This document shows, piece after piece, positions 1-9,203 of a stretch of 64,000 nt of DNA. The stretch is from Atlanticothrix silvestris CENA357 (GTDB taxonomy: Bacteria > Cyanobacteriota > Cyanobacteriia > Cyanobacteriales > Nostocaceae), in assembly GCF_016056295.1 (NCBI RefSeq), contig NZ_JAECZB010000002.1:96525-160524 (forward strand), in the 5' to 3' direction. Each line of letters opens with the position of its first letter. Position 1 is the first letter of the stretch. Under the pieces are notes generated by a model, which was not told where the DNA came from, did no database searches, and was given only the letters and a program-made list of their open reading frames with translations. A program made the position numbers and the translations under genes.

Positions 1-118
1 AGCTCAAAGGTAGAGCGATCGCCTTTTTTACTCCATTATTCATGTTCTAAAGTCCGACCTTCGAGTCAAATTTACCAGTTGCTCAGAACTAATTCAATCA
101 GCTAATGGCTGTGAAAAC

Positions 119-1099
119 TTATCGGTTGACAGTACTCATATCAGGATAGCGATCGCCTGCGGTAATACCTTTGGGTGCGACAGTTTCAATTCTATTTAGA
201 TCATCTGGAGTTAGAACAATCTCGGTAGCTGCAATATTATCTTCTAAATAGGTGCGTCGCTTTGTACCAGGGATGGGCACAATATCTTCACCTTGAGCCA
301 TTAGCCATGCTAAAGCAAGCTGACTAGGTGTGACTTGCTTTTCATCAGCAATTTCCTTGACTTTTTCCACTAATTGCAAATTTTTATAGAAATTTTCGCC
401 TTGAAAACGCGGATTATTTCTACGGTAATCATCTGCTGCAAGGTCTTCAGGACGTGTGATGGCTCCTGATAAAAATCCCCGACCAAGGGGACTGTAGGCA
501 ACAAATCCAATTCCCAATTCCCGTACAGTCGCTAAAACTTCATCTTCTGGATCACGGCTCCACAGTGAATACTCTGTTTGTAGGGCGGTAATTGGGTGAA
601 CTGCTTGCGCCCGTCGAATTGTCGCGGGGGCAGCTTCCGATAATCCCAGATAGCGCACTTTACCTTGTTGCACCAACTCTTGCATTGCTCCGACAGTCTC
701 TTCTATCGGCACATTTGGATCAACTCGATGCTGATAGTACAAATCGATAACTTCTACTCCCAAACGTTTGAGTGAAGCATCGCAAGCTTGATGAACATAT
801 TCGGGTTTGCCATTAATTCCTTTCCAACCACCGTCTTCGGTACGAACATTACCAAATTTGGTTGCTAAGACTACTTGATCTCGACGAGCCTTTATTGCCC
901 TACCTACTAATTGCTCATTGGTAAAAGGCCCATACATATCAGCAGTATCGAGAAAATTTAACCCCAGTTCCAATGCCCGATGGATGGTAGCGATCGCTTC
1001 TTGTTCATCCCGACCACTGTAAAACTCAGACATCCCCATGCAACCAAGTCCCAACTGTGAAACTTCTAACCCTTGTTTGCCTAGTTTTCTAGTTTTCAT
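119..1099 (-). CDS. Aldo/keto reductase
   Basis: NAD(P)H-dependent oxidoreductase of the aldo/keto reductase superfamily, 326 residues, the usual length for a cytosolic TIM-barrel AKR. The catalytic tetrad is visible: Asp51 and Tyr56 in FLDTADMYG, Lys81 in LATKFGN and His124 in [10 protein letters not shown]. The C-terminal part has the cofactor-binding segment [16 protein letters not shown]. It resembles the AKR13-like group ([16 protein letters not shown] near the N terminus). The physiological substrate cannot be read from the sequence. The gene stands alone on the minus strand, about 90 bp downstream of the stop of nothing related, and is convergent with no neighbour inside the window. 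Confidence 0.93.
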   Translation of the reverse strand: MKTRKLGKQGLEVSQLGLGCMGMSEFYSGRDEQEAIATIHRALELGLNFLDTADMYGPFTNEQLVGRAIKARRDQVVLATKFGNVRTEDGGWKGINGKPEYVHQACDASLKRLGVEVIDLYYQHRVDPNVPIEETVGAMQELVQQGKVRYLGLSEAAPATIRRAQAVHPITALQTEYSLWSRDPEDEVLATVRELGIGFVAYSPLGRGFLSGAITRPEDLAADDYRRNNPRFQGENFYKNLQLVEKVKEIADEKQVTPSQLALAWLMAQGEDIVPIPGTKRRTYLEDNIAATEIVLTPDDLNRIETVAPKGITAGDRYPDMSTVNR

Positions 1100-1186
1100 G
1101 GAATAATTTCTTCATTAAACACTTCAGAATTATCTCTCTTCCTAGAATCAAGTCATCTATTATTAGAAGTATTTGTTGATACAAAG

Positions 1187-2827
1187 TCAAAATGGTGTAA
1201 TTGCTTGTAAATGCAAAGTTTTTTCTAACTGCGGATGCTCAAAGCAAAGTTCCCTAGCGTGGAGATGTAACCGATCAGCAACAGCACCACATCCATAAAA
1301 GCGATCGCCTAAAATAGTTACCCCAAGTCCTCGTGCATCGGCTGCATGAACCCTTAACTGATGGGTACGTCCTGTTAGCGGTGTCAATTCTACACGAGTG
1401 CAGCCTCCTTCCCTGGCTACGACTCGAAAGTGAGTCACACTCGGTTTACCTTGTTGCCAATCAACTTGTTGATAAGGGCGATTTTGCGGGTCTCCCCATA
1501 GTGGCAATTCAATTACACCTTGCTCAGTATTTACCGCACCAGCAAGTATGGCTTCATAAACCTTGTGAACCTGTCGTTGTTGAAATTGCCGACTTAGTTG
1601 ACGATGAGTGAGGCGATCGCGTGCTAACAATAAAATACCAGAAGTTTCCTGATCAAGGCGATGCACAGTTGCAAGTGCCATCCCATCTGGTAACAAATTA
1701 CGCAAACGACTCAGCACACTATCTTGGCGATCGCGATAGCGACCAGGAACTGATAATAACCCGGCGGGTTTATTGACAGCAATCAGCCATTCGTCTTCAT
1801 AAATAATAGATATGTTTACTTCCCCGCCTAGATTAAGTTTCAATCCTGAAAGCAAAAACCCCATCAACGGCTGACAACGTTCTATACAAGCTCCATAGAA
1901 TTGTCCCTGGATTTTGTCTTGCTTCGCTGAGGAAGAACCCCACCAAAACTCTGCCATTGCTAAGGGTTTAAGATGATGTGTGGCTGCATAGTGCAGCAGT
2001 TTGGGGGCGCAACAATCGCCTGTACCTGTGGGTAAACCTGTCGGTATTAATTGCTGCAATGATAAAGATGTCCCCGAAAAATTAGTCAAGCTGTAAGCGG
2101 CGTGCATCTGAGCTTGTAATTGGCAAGATAGTGCTTTACGTTGTTGTTTTAGCTCTTGTATCCGCACTTGTGTTGCTGCAATCATCTGCTTGAGGGGCTG
2201 CAACACTTCATTTTGCTGGCGTTTTAGTTGTCGTCGCTCAATTTTATGCTGACGGCTTTGGGTGTCGAGTTGTTCAAGAGCAGCAGTTAAGGCTTCTCCA
2301 GTTAATGTTTCGCAGATTAGCTGGCGTTTTTGATGTCGTTGATGTTTGCAATGTCGATGGCGATCGCTAATTATTTGTAGCTGCTGGTCAAATTCACGGC
2401 ATAAGCTTTCGTATTGCTGCCATTGTGGTAGATGCTTTAAAGTAATCAATTCTTCTTTGATGGCATTCAGTTCAGCTAAAGTCTGGGCTTCCTCTAGAGC
2501 AACTTCATCTCTACCTGGAATTGGTGGAACCCATCCCTCAACTACACTTTTGCCGTTCAAAAGACCAGAAAAAGCTTTTAGTACCCGTTTTTCGCCAGTA
2601 GATAGTTCAACCAACAATACCCCATACATTTTGCCCTCACGAGAATAAAGGTGATTGTTGGCAAGATGTTGCATTAAATTATAGGCGATCGCTTCTGCCA
2701 AAAAAGTCCGAGGTAATCTCAGGCGATCGCCAGTTTGAGGACAACACCCTTCATAGTAATAACTAGGAGATAAGTTGCTGATAGTAGAATTGCAATCAAT
2801 AAAATCTGAAAGCGGATACAGAACCAT
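1187..2827 (-). CDS. RluA-family pseudouridine synthase with long N-terminal extension
   Basis: Putative RNA pseudouridine synthase. The C-terminal ~210 residues form the RluA-type catalytic domain: it begins near IIYEDEWLIAVNKPAGLLSV, carries the catalytic Asp in HRLDQETSGILLLAR, and has the LTGRTHQLRVH segment. About 340 residues precede it, including a Lys/Gln/Arg-rich probable coiled coil (residues ~120-235) that is absent from short RluA enzymes. The 546-residue total fits a long cyanobacterial/proteobacterial subfamily rather than RluA or RluD. ATG at 2827 is preferred over an in-frame TTG two codons upstream. The target RNA (rRNA or tRNA) is not known. Confidence 0.88.
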   Translation of the reverse strand: MVLYPLSDFIDCNSTISNLSPSYYYEGCCPQTGDRLRLPRTFLAEAIAYNLMQHLANNHLYSREGKMYGVLLVELSTGEKRVLKAFSGLLNGKSVVEGWVPPIPGRDEVALEEAQTLAELNAIKEELITLKHLPQWQQYESLCREFDQQLQIISDRHRHCKHQRHQKRQLICETLTGEALTAALEQLDTQSRQHKIERRQLKRQQNEVLQPLKQMIAATQVRIQELKQQRKALSCQLQAQMHAAYSLTNFSGTSLSLQQLIPTGLPTGTGDCCAPKLLHYAATHHLKPLAMAEFWWGSSSAKQDKIQGQFYGACIERCQPLMGFLLSGLKLNLGGEVNISIIYEDEWLIAVNKPAGLLSVPGRYRDRQDSVLSRLRNLLPDGMALATVHRLDQETSGILLLARDRLTHRQLSRQFQQRQVHKVYEAILAGAVNTEQGVIELPLWGDPQNRPYQQVDWQQGKPSVTHFRVVAREGGCTRVELTPLTGRTHQLRVHAADARGLGVTILGDRFYGCGAVADRLHLHARELCFEHPQLEKTLHLQAITPF

Positions 2828-2872
2828 GATCAAAACAAGTATCTGGCAAAAAGCAACTGCTGTATCGTCAAA

Positions 2873-4165
2873 CTATTCCATAGCAGAGCGATATGCAGGA
2901 GCAGGGAAGAGAGCTTGAAATCCAGCCTGTCTTTCACTTAAGGGTTCTGGGGCATAATTCAAGAGGCTTTCAAAGTAAAAGAAAGCTACACCCAAACCGC
3001 GTCCTTGAGCAGCTCGTACCTGGGATTTAATTTGTTGGATGGGAACTGGACGATTTCGCAACCCTGCCATAATACCAACTCCAGTGGGAATCACTTGTTG
3101 GGCTTCTTGAATTTCTGAGCGAGAAATATTGGCGGTAAAACTTTGCAGATCAGGACGATAAATTTGCACAATTAACTCGTCTACAATATTCAACCGTATC
3201 CAGGCGAGCCAATCTTGCAGTTGAAATTTGTAAGCAAAATCATAGTAATTGGGTGAAACGGAAAAAATCGCCTTGGGTTTTCTGGCTTTCACAGCTTGGT
3301 TGAGTTGTACCATAAACTTCGTGATTTTATCTGCCCGCCAACGCACCCAATCAGGATCTTGAGGATTGGTAGGAGGATTTTTTTTGGTTTCTTGAGTGTA
3401 CAAATTAACCGTGTATTTATCGTAGCCAAATTCATGAGGTAAACTCATGTGATCGTCAAACTGAATACCATCGACATCATATTGACTCACATTTTCGATC
3501 ACAAGACTGGTGAGAAACTGCTGCACTTGTGGATGAAAAGGATTGAGCCACATCACTTCACCAGCGGCGCTGATTGAAGTTTCACTACCGTCCCGCTTTT
3601 GGGTGAACCAATCTGGATGATTTAATGCTAGCTCTGATGTTGGAGGAGCCATAAAACCAAACTCAAACCAGGGAACCACCAGCAGTCCTTGGCGATGGGC
3701 TTGGTTAATCAGATCTGCAAGAATATCATGACCATCTGAGCCTCGAAAGACAAAGGGTTGAATACCTGTACGTTGCGCTACAGCACTGGGATACATGACA
3801 TAGCCAGAATTCCACACTACAGGATAGATTGTGTTGAAGTTCATTTGCCGCAATTGGCTGACGGCATCCTTAACTTTGGCACGATCCTTCATGACGTTAA
3901 GATCATTGTTGGTCATCCAAACCCCGCGAATTTCTTGACGGGGTAGCTGTGCAGTAGCAGGAGTGAAGTTATCCACTAGCAATACCGTCACGAACGATAT
4001 CAAAACCAGAAGCGGGAAAAGGCATTTTAGCAATGTCTGACAACAAGCAGCTACATGTCTACTTAGCCAACCTGGGTAGAGAAAACTTAATTTCATAGGT
4101 TTGAATGATGCGTTAGCTACCGATATGTGCCTTTGCACGCTTTTATGATGGAATCTACTAGCCAT
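2873..4165 (-). CDS. GH10-like (GHL10/DUF187) glycosyl hydrolase family protein
   Basis: Secreted or membrane-anchored TIM-barrel protein of the glycosyl-hydrolase-like 10 family (PF02638), common in cyanobacteria and implicated in polysaccharide or peptidoglycan processing. After a hydrophobic signal/anchor (about residues 45-70) the domain starts at REIRGVWMTNNDLNVM. It continues with NFNTIYPVVWNSGYVMYPS, VVPWFEFGFM and the acidic VDGIQFDDHMSLP, typical of the barrel active site. Length is 430 residues. ATG at 4165 is used; an internal ATG at about 4096 (MKLSFLYPGW) would give a more conventional signal peptide and is a real alternative. The actual substrate is not known. Confidence 0.85.
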   Translation of the reverse strand: MASRFHHKSVQRHISVANASFKPMKLSFLYPGWLSRHVAACCQTLLKCLFPLLVLISFVTVLLVDNFTPATAQLPRQEIRGVWMTNNDLNVMKDRAKVKDAVSQLRQMNFNTIYPVVWNSGYVMYPSAVAQRTGIQPFVFRGSDGHDILADLINQAHRQGLLVVPWFEFGFMAPPTSELALNHPDWFTQKRDGSETSISAAGEVMWLNPFHPQVQQFLTSLVIENVSQYDVDGIQFDDHMSLPHEFGYDKYTVNLYTQETKKNPPTNPQDPDWVRWRADKITKFMVQLNQAVKARKPKAIFSVSPNYYDFAYKFQLQDWLAWIRLNIVDELIVQIYRPDLQSFTANISRSEIQEAQQVIPTGVGIMAGLRNRPVPIQQIKSQVRAAQGRGLGVAFFYFESLLNYAPEPLSERQAGFQALFPAPAYRSAME

Positions 4166-4551
4166 TAGTCTACAAGCATTTATACTTACTAGAGAACTGG
4201 TTAATTAGCGGTTGTTTATTCAAGCAGCGCCTCGAAGTTTTGCATCAGATCAACTGATGCAGACCTAGCACAGCAAGATAGTTGACGCACTAAGTAGCTT
4301 GTTAGTGCCCAATATGGCTGGTGATTTAAGTAGATGTCTATTTAGCTTACCGCTAAAGCGGAACCCGCAGGGTAGCGACTGCCCCGCAAAGAGTAAGAGT
4401 TGTCAAAGTTGAATTTTAATCATTAGTTTATTGATTATAAATAATGAGAATTTGAAAGTATTTTAGTTCTCAAAAAGTTATCAGTAATAACTTTTATAAT
4501 TTTGAATTGCCTATTATATAAATTAACGAATCTAGACTATCCGGAGCTACG
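4166..4551. other. Intergenic region with short GC-rich repeat
   Basis: This 386-bp divergent spacer lies between the GH10-like gene (minus) and psiE-like gene (plus), so both promoters should be here. It holds a short GC-rich palindrome-like segment around 4350-4390 (CCGCTAAAGCGG followed by AACCCGCAGGGTAGCG) of the kind scattered through Nostocales genomes, then about 150 bp of AT-rich DNA before the plus-strand gene. No credible coding sequence was seen. Confidence 0.5.
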
Positions 4552-5058
4552 ATGCCAAAACGGATAATTAAAGAATTAAATAATTGGTTTAAGCGAGATA
4601 GAATTGTCAGTAATTTAGAGATTTTTCAAGACATTATTGTTATCTCTCTATCCCTTGGTTTATTTTGCGTGATGCTGATTCGGCTAAGAGATATGTTCTT
4701 GTCATTTTTGCATCCATTAGATTTACGGCAAGTCACATCTGATATCTTGTTTATTTTGATTTTGGTAGAATTATTCCGTTTGTTACTTGATTACTTACAA
4801 GCACAGCATATATCTGTAGGGGCAGCAGTAGAGATTACCATTGTTTCTGCTTTGCGAGAAGTGATTTTACGTGGTGTACTCGAAATTCCTCGCGACCAAA
4901 TTTTTGGAATATCCGTATTTTTAGTAGTTTTAGCAGGTATTCTTGTTGCTTTACCCTGGATGTCACGGTTTTTTGAACATGGTAAAGTTGTACGCTCTGA
5001 AACTACAGAAGCAGAAACACAATTGTTAGTTGAAGAATCCTTGAATCCTGATTATTAA
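4552..5058 (+). CDS. PsiE-family membrane protein
   Basis: Inner-membrane protein of 168 residues resembling the phosphate-starvation-inducible PsiE family. Four hydrophobic segments are visible: about residues 27-47 (IIVISLSLGLFCVMLIR), 62-80, 90-108 and 120-140. A short charged N terminus (MPKRIIKELNNWFKRDR) precedes them, and the family-like IFGISVFLVVLAGILVALPW covers the last helix. An AT-rich leader precedes ATG 4552, with CCGGAG about ten bases upstream. The biochemical role of PsiE is unknown. No Pho box was identified by eye, so phosphate control is only a family inference. Confidence 0.8.
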   Translation: MPKRIIKELNNWFKRDRIVSNLEIFQDIIVISLSLGLFCVMLIRLRDMFLSFLHPLDLRQVTSDILFILILVELFRLLLDYLQAQHISVGAAVEITIVSALREVILRGVLEIPRDQIFGISVFLVVLAGILVALPWMSRFFEHGKVVRSETTEAETQLLVEESLNPDY

Positions 5059-5115
5059 CTTTTCCTCTATCTTCAGATCAAAGAAGGTTAATTATTACTG
5101 CAATACCTTATTTTT

Positions 5116-5341
5116 GGCGTTGCTGAGTAAAAGTATGAATCTGTCTCACGTAGAGGGGCAGTGAACTAGCGCTGCGGTAGCCAGCTTGCGTAAAGCCTAC
5201 GGCATAGCTGCGCTTAGCGCGTAGCGTCTCGTAGAGAGCGTCACCCGTTCGCGTAGCGTCTCCGTCAGGAGAAGAAAGTCGCACAGAGGAAGAGTTTGAG
5301 AGATGAAAATTTTGATATTCATACCTCAATTCAGGAACGCC
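5116..5341. mobile_element. MITE-like inverted-repeat element with 8-bp target duplication
   Basis: A 226-bp non-coding element. Its ends are imperfect inverted repeats (GGCGTTGCTGAG at 5116 against CTCAATTCAGGAACGCC ending at 5341). The octamer TTATTTTT lies immediately outside both ends (5108-5115 and 5342-5349), as expected for a target-site duplication. The inside is filled with the GC-rich GCGTAGCGTCTC-type short repeats common in Nostoc. It has no transposase. A 73-residue open frame inside it is repeat sequence and not a gene. Confidence 0.8.
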
Positions 5342-5349
5342 TTATTTTT

Positions 5350-5709
5350 TATCTGTACTAGAAACGATAATTCCATATTATTTTGGCTTTTACATTTTGA
5401 TGTACATAGCCTTGTTATGCCGAGGTTTTGTTGCTAATAAAAGGAAAATTTAATTGCTGTGTTGGGATGGGTGACGAGACACTGTGGGTCTTTTTAGAAG
5501 ATTGCCGCGATCGCAATTTTGGGAATTGATTATGCTATGAGGTTTAAGGCATCAAAGCCATAACCCATAAAAATCGACTGGACTCCCTTTGATGGTGACA
5601 TATTAGATCAGCGATCGCTTGGTAAAATCCTCCATGTTCTGCTTGTGCGGCTTAGTTTATTCCAAAGGTTATGAAAGATACATATAACAATAAAATGCAG
5701 TCTTTTGTC
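5350..5709. other. Intergenic region, no gene recognised
   Basis: About 360 bp between the MITE-like element and the convergent end of the TPR gene. It contains two GCGATCGC-type HIP1 sites and a weak minus-strand open stretch (about 5545-5645) without a start codon or recognisable homology. Nothing here is supported as a gene. Confidence 0.4.
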
Positions 5710-6297
5710 TTAGCTGAGTCTGAGTGTACATTCTAAAATCAACTTTTGATTTACCAAGGAATAAGGCTGAATATCTAAAGCGCGCTTAAAAGCTTTGATA
5801 GCATCCCCATACCGTCCTAGGGCGGCATAACACAAACCCATACCATGAAGTGCCCCAAAATGTACTGGATTAATTTGAATGACCATCTGACAGTCTGCTA
5901 GTGATTGTTTATAATCACCCATGCTGTAGTAAAGAAAAGCACGCCGATTCCATGCTTCAGCAAAATCTGGTTGATCTTTGATTAGTGCTGTCAACATAGT
6001 TTCGGCTTCACTCATTTCCCCAGCATCAAGTAACTTTTGACTCTGGTCAATTCTTTCTAGTCCGTAAATTCCCTTTTGCTGAAACCAGATTCGCCATAGT
6101 TTCTTCGTTGCTTGCTCGCGAACTACGAGATCGGGGTTTTTCAAATCTTCAAGTAAAGAATTTATAGATAAAGAATCCATGAATTTGGAATTGGTAATTG
6201 TATCTTTGTATAAACCTATCAATTTTTGCACGAAATCTACTAAGTCATTTTTAAAGACCTCTTTAAAATTCTCACCCAACAATTGCGGGTTAAGCAA
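5710..6297 (-). CDS. Tetratricopeptide repeat protein
   Basis: Soluble 195-residue protein. Three TPR units occupy the C-terminal half, with the recognisable FAEAWNRRAFLYYSMGDYKQ, HFGALHGMGLCYAALGRYGD and AIKAFKRALDIQPY. The N-terminal half is a charged helical region (LVREQATKKLWRIWFQQKG), which resembles cyanobacterial TPR proteins. Such repeats are protein-protein scaffolds; no partner can be named. The frame begins at TTG 6297 with no strong ribosome-binding site. The first internal ATG falls at residue 40, so the start is uncertain. Confidence 0.78.
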   Translation of the reverse strand: MLNPQLLGENFKEVFKNDLVDFVQKLIGLYKDTITNSKFMDSLSINSLLEDLKNPDLVVREQATKKLWRIWFQQKGIYGLERIDQSQKLLDAGEMSEAETMLTALIKDQPDFAEAWNRRAFLYYSMGDYKQSLADCQMVIQINPVHFGALHGMGLCYAALGRYGDAIKAFKRALDIQPYSLVNQKLILECTLRLS

Positions 6298-6466
6298 TTT
6301 ATGTGTTATTTCTTGTATTAAGCAATACTATTAATACGAGTTTCAACATATCGAGTCATAACTGATTGGTTATTAGGATACCAAACTTTTGAAAACAAGA
6401 ACTGACTATTGGTAGTTGACAAATACGTAGTAACTAATAGTTCATAAAAACATTACAAAAAGATCA

Positions 6467-7732
6467 ATGATTATGCCCAAGCCAAAGAGTGTTTCCAGGC
6501 ATATTGTTCTCACGTCCCATCCCAGTCGCTTTGGGCCTAAGCCAATTCCCATTAAATGGGGAGCAGCCGATCCGATGCAACGCGGCCCAGTAATTGCAAC
6601 ACTAGCTAAGCAGACACATCGCAACGTCATCGGTACTCATTCTGGTAGTTATGCTATTTATCGGGCTTTAGCAGTTGCTAGCGGGGCTTTGCAGTCTGAT
6701 CATCGGGCAGATTTAACAAATACATCGCCTGTGGCACATATTGGCCCTCATCCTAGTTGGGCTGATCCAGAAAAGATTGTTTCTCTCGATCCTTTTGGGG
6801 CGATCGCATCTGAGGTATTTGCATCTTATTATCAACAGGGCTATGATATTCGCCCTACGATCGCCATCACCCAAGCTCATATCAATATGCCAGAACTACT
6901 AGATGCTGTGAGCAAAGGACGCTTGCAGGTGGATGGTCAGATTATGAAGGCCAATGGTGATTTAGTCGTTACCAAAGCTGCCATTGAGCCTGTTTGGTAT
7001 CTACCAGGAGTTGCCAAGCGCTTTGGCATATCAGAAGGAGATTTACGACGGGCTTTATTTGAACAAACTGGGGGGATGTTTCCAGAACTGGTGACGCGAT
7101 CGGATTTGGAAGTGTTTCTACCACCCATCGGAGGTTTGACGGTGTATATTGTCGGTGATCTGAGTGCAATTACAGATCCGCATAAACCCGTAGCTGTACG
7201 TGTACATGATGAATGTAACGGTTCTGACGTGTTCGGTTCTGATATTTGTACTTGTCGCCCCTATTTAGTACATGGCATTGAGGTATGCGTGCAAACAGCA
7301 CAGTCAGGCGGTGTAGGCGTAATCGTCTATTCCCGCAAAGAAGGCCGGGCTTTAGGCGAAGTAACGAAATTCTTAGTTTACAATGCCCGCAAGCGTCAAG
7401 AAGGAGGCGATCGCGCTGATGCTTACTTTACTCGCACAGAATGCGTCGCGGGTGTGCAAGATATGCGCTTTCAAGAACTCATGCCAGATGTGTTGCATTG
7501 GTTAGGTATAACCCGCATTGACCGTATGGTGTCAATGAGTAACATGAAGTACAACGCTATTACTGAATCTGGAATTGAGATTGTCGAAAGAGTAGCAATT
7601 CCAGAAGATTTGATTCCTCAAGATGCACGGGTAGAAATTGAAGCGAAAAAAGCTGCCGGTTATTACACCACGGGAGATATTTTAGATGCAGATGGGTTAG
7701 CTGATCTTAAGGGGCGATCGTTAGAAGGCTAA
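6467..7732 (+). CDS. GTP cyclohydrolase II-like protein, URC1 type (uracil catabolism)
   Basis: Member of the GTP cyclohydrolase II superfamily. The zinc site C-X10-C-X-C is intact (Cys250, Cys261, Cys263 in HDECNGSDVFGSDICTC), followed by the GCHII-like YSRKEGRALGEVTKF. At 421 residues it is twice the length of riboflavin RibA. It has a ~220-residue N-terminal domain and no RibB (DHBP synthase) domain. That architecture matches URC1 of the yeast uracil-catabolism (URC) pathway and its bacterial homologues. The URC4 (DUF1688) and upp genes that follow on the same strand make URC1 a much better assignment than ribA. The start is ATG 6467. The exact reaction of URC1 is not firmly established. 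Confidence 0.88.
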   Translation: MIMPKPKSVSRHIVLTSHPSRFGPKPIPIKWGAADPMQRGPVIATLAKQTHRNVIGTHSGSYAIYRALAVASGALQSDHRADLTNTSPVAHIGPHPSWADPEKIVSLDPFGAIASEVFASYYQQGYDIRPTIAITQAHINMPELLDAVSKGRLQVDGQIMKANGDLVVTKAAIEPVWYLPGVAKRFGISEGDLRRALFEQTGGMFPELVTRSDLEVFLPPIGGLTVYIVGDLSAITDPHKPVAVRVHDECNGSDVFGSDICTCRPYLVHGIEVCVQTAQSGGVGVIVYSRKEGRALGEVTKFLVYNARKRQEGGDRADAYFTRTECVAGVQDMRFQELMPDVLHWLGITRIDRMVSMSNMKYNAITESGIEIVERVAIPEDLIPQDARVEIEAKKAAGYYTTGDILDADGLADLKGRSLEG

Positions 7733-7738
7733 AGTGTC

Positions 7739-7772
7739 AAGGATGAAGTATTTAGTCTCATCCTTCATCCTT
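7739..7772. terminator. Hairpin between URC1 and URC4 genes
   Basis: Perfect 10-bp inverted repeat AAGGATGAAG (7739-7748) / CTTCATCCTT (7763-7772) with a 14-base loop, starting six bases after the URC1 stop and followed by TGTTTTGGGG. It could be a weak terminator or an mRNA-processing or attenuation site inside the operon. The T-run is short, so full termination is doubtful. Confidence 0.5.
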
Positions 7773-7809
7773 TGTTTTGGGGTGTATCAGCAGTGGAGTT
7801 AAATCAAAA

Positions 7810-9036
7810 GTGGAAATAAAAACCGCAGAGGCGAAAGACTTAATTGCCTATCTTCGTTCCCCGACTGCTATTAGAGAACGCTGTGGGCAAGTGTTTACAT
7901 GGGTCAATGCAGGTCAATCGCCTCATTTTAGTTGTGATTTGACTCAGTTGGGAAAGGTCGCAGATTATGTGATTGAGGTAATGCGTTGCGAATACCCAAA
8001 TCTACAAATTCCCTTTCACAGTCGTTGGCGGCACTTTGAAGCCAAAGGTGTACCGCGATTAGCCCAATTAAATACTCAGTTAGCAGAACTCACGCCTTTA
8101 GAAAAAGCTGCTGCCAAGTTTGATTTAGCAATTATCAGTGTGTTGTTAGATGCTGGTGCAGGCGATAGTTGGCGTTATTATGAGCAAGAAACTAAGTTAA
8201 TTTTGGGGCGTTCTGAAGGATTAGCTGTTGCTAGCTTCCAAATGTTTTGTCAAGGGACTTTTTCTAGCAATAGTTTACCGCAAGCTGATGCTTTTAGATT
8301 GCAAACATTAACAGAAATAGAACTCGCTAAAGGGCTGCAAGTAAATACAGAAAATCCCTTAGTAGGTATTTTTGGACGATGTAAGTTATTACAAAAATTA
8401 GGTCAAGTGCTAATCTCTTCACCCCATTTGTTTGGGGATAAAAACCCTCGTCCGGGTAATTTGGTAAATTATCTTTGGGAAAAATCTCAAAATCAGCAGT
8501 TAGCCGCTGCAACGGTGTTAAGTCTAATTCTAGAAGGACTTAGTGACATTTGGCCAGGAAGATTAGAAGTTGACGGAGTAAATCTTGGTGATGTTTGGCA
8601 ACATCCAGCCGTTGCTGATGATGGCTTCGTGCCATTTCACAAACTTTCTCAATGGCTGACATATTCTTTATTAGAACCATTACAAGAACTCGGTTTAGAA
8701 ATTACTGGGTTAGATACTCTCACTGGATTACCAGAATATCGTAATGGGGGATTATGTTTGGATTTGGGGCTAATCAGTGCTAAATATCCAGAAATATTCA
8801 ACTCATCTTATTCTGTGGCATCAGAAGTTATAGTTGAATGGCGTGCTTTGACTGTGATTCTTTTAGATCAGATTGCTGTCACAGTACGCGAAAAGTTAGG
8901 TATGAGTGCTGAAGAATTACCACTGGTGAAAATATTGCAAGGGGGAACCTGGACAGCAGGGCGAAAAATTGCCGCTGAACTTAGAACATCTGGGGAACCA
9001 CCAATACAAATTGCTAGCGACGGCACGGTATTTTAA
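7810..9036 (+). CDS. DUF1688 / URC4 (Urg3) family protein
   Basis: About 408 residues from the GTG at 7810. It contains the DUF1688 features LRSPTAIRERCGQVF near the N terminus, PFHSRWRHFEAKGV near residue 80, DDGFVPFHKLSQWLTYSLLEP, and the C-terminal TVILLDQIAVTVREKLG. URC4 is essential for the URC uracil-degradation pathway in Lachancea kluyveri, and bacterial homologues cluster with URC1 and upp, as here. The catalytic activity is unknown. The longer open frame begins at a TTG (7777); GTG 7810 is preferred because GGAG lies about 12 bases upstream and family similarity begins there. It lies 77 bp after URC1. Confidence 0.87.
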   Translation: MEIKTAEAKDLIAYLRSPTAIRERCGQVFTWVNAGQSPHFSCDLTQLGKVADYVIEVMRCEYPNLQIPFHSRWRHFEAKGVPRLAQLNTQLAELTPLEKAAAKFDLAIISVLLDAGAGDSWRYYEQETKLILGRSEGLAVASFQMFCQGTFSSNSLPQADAFRLQTLTEIELAKGLQVNTENPLVGIFGRCKLLQKLGQVLISSPHLFGDKNPRPGNLVNYLWEKSQNQQLAAATVLSLILEGLSDIWPGRLEVDGVNLGDVWQHPAVADDGFVPFHKLSQWLTYSLLEPLQELGLEITGLDTLTGLPEYRNGGLCLDLGLISAKYPEIFNSSYSVASEVIVEWRALTVILLDQIAVTVREKLGMSAEELPLVKILQGGTWTAGRKIAAELRTSGEPPIQIASDGTVF

Positions 9037-9039
9037 AAT

Positions 9040-9103
9040 TCGTAATTCGTAATTCGTAATCAAAGGAATTAGTAGGGTGTGTTATGCCGCAGGCTAACGC
9101 ACC
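9040..9103. repeat. AATTCGT tandem repeat plus small palindrome
   Basis: Three copies of the heptamer AATTCGT (about 9040-9060) are followed by a small palindrome, GGTGTGTTA (9076-9084) and TAACGCACC (9095-9103). Both are of types scattered between genes in Nostocales. They lie between the URC4 and upp genes, so any read-through transcript contains the hairpin. Confidence 0.65.
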
Positions 9104-9203
9104 ATCTTAGCACAGCAATATTTTTGAATTTTTGTACTATATTTTCGATAATTTATAGATGTTAGTCTTAACGCAGTTTACCAAATTGATCATTAATTAA
9201 AAC

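Noticed and set aside
1-60. tRNA-like D-arm (AGCTCAAAGGTAGAGC) at the window start
   Set aside because: The following bases do not form an anticodon stem or a T-arm with CCA-proximal pairing. HIP1-type sequence follows. A truncated or decayed tRNA cannot be supported.
1333-1611. Plus-strand open frame inside the pseudouridine synthase gene
   Set aside because: It is antisense to a strong coding region with no motif of its own.
5108-5329. 73-residue minus-strand open frame
   Set aside because: It lies wholly in the 226-bp MITE-like element, its composition is that of the GC-rich repeats and it has no homology.
6467-7732. Riboflavin ribA/ribBA assignment
   Set aside because: The protein is a long GCHII without the DHBP synthase domain and is followed by URC4 and upp, which points to URC1.
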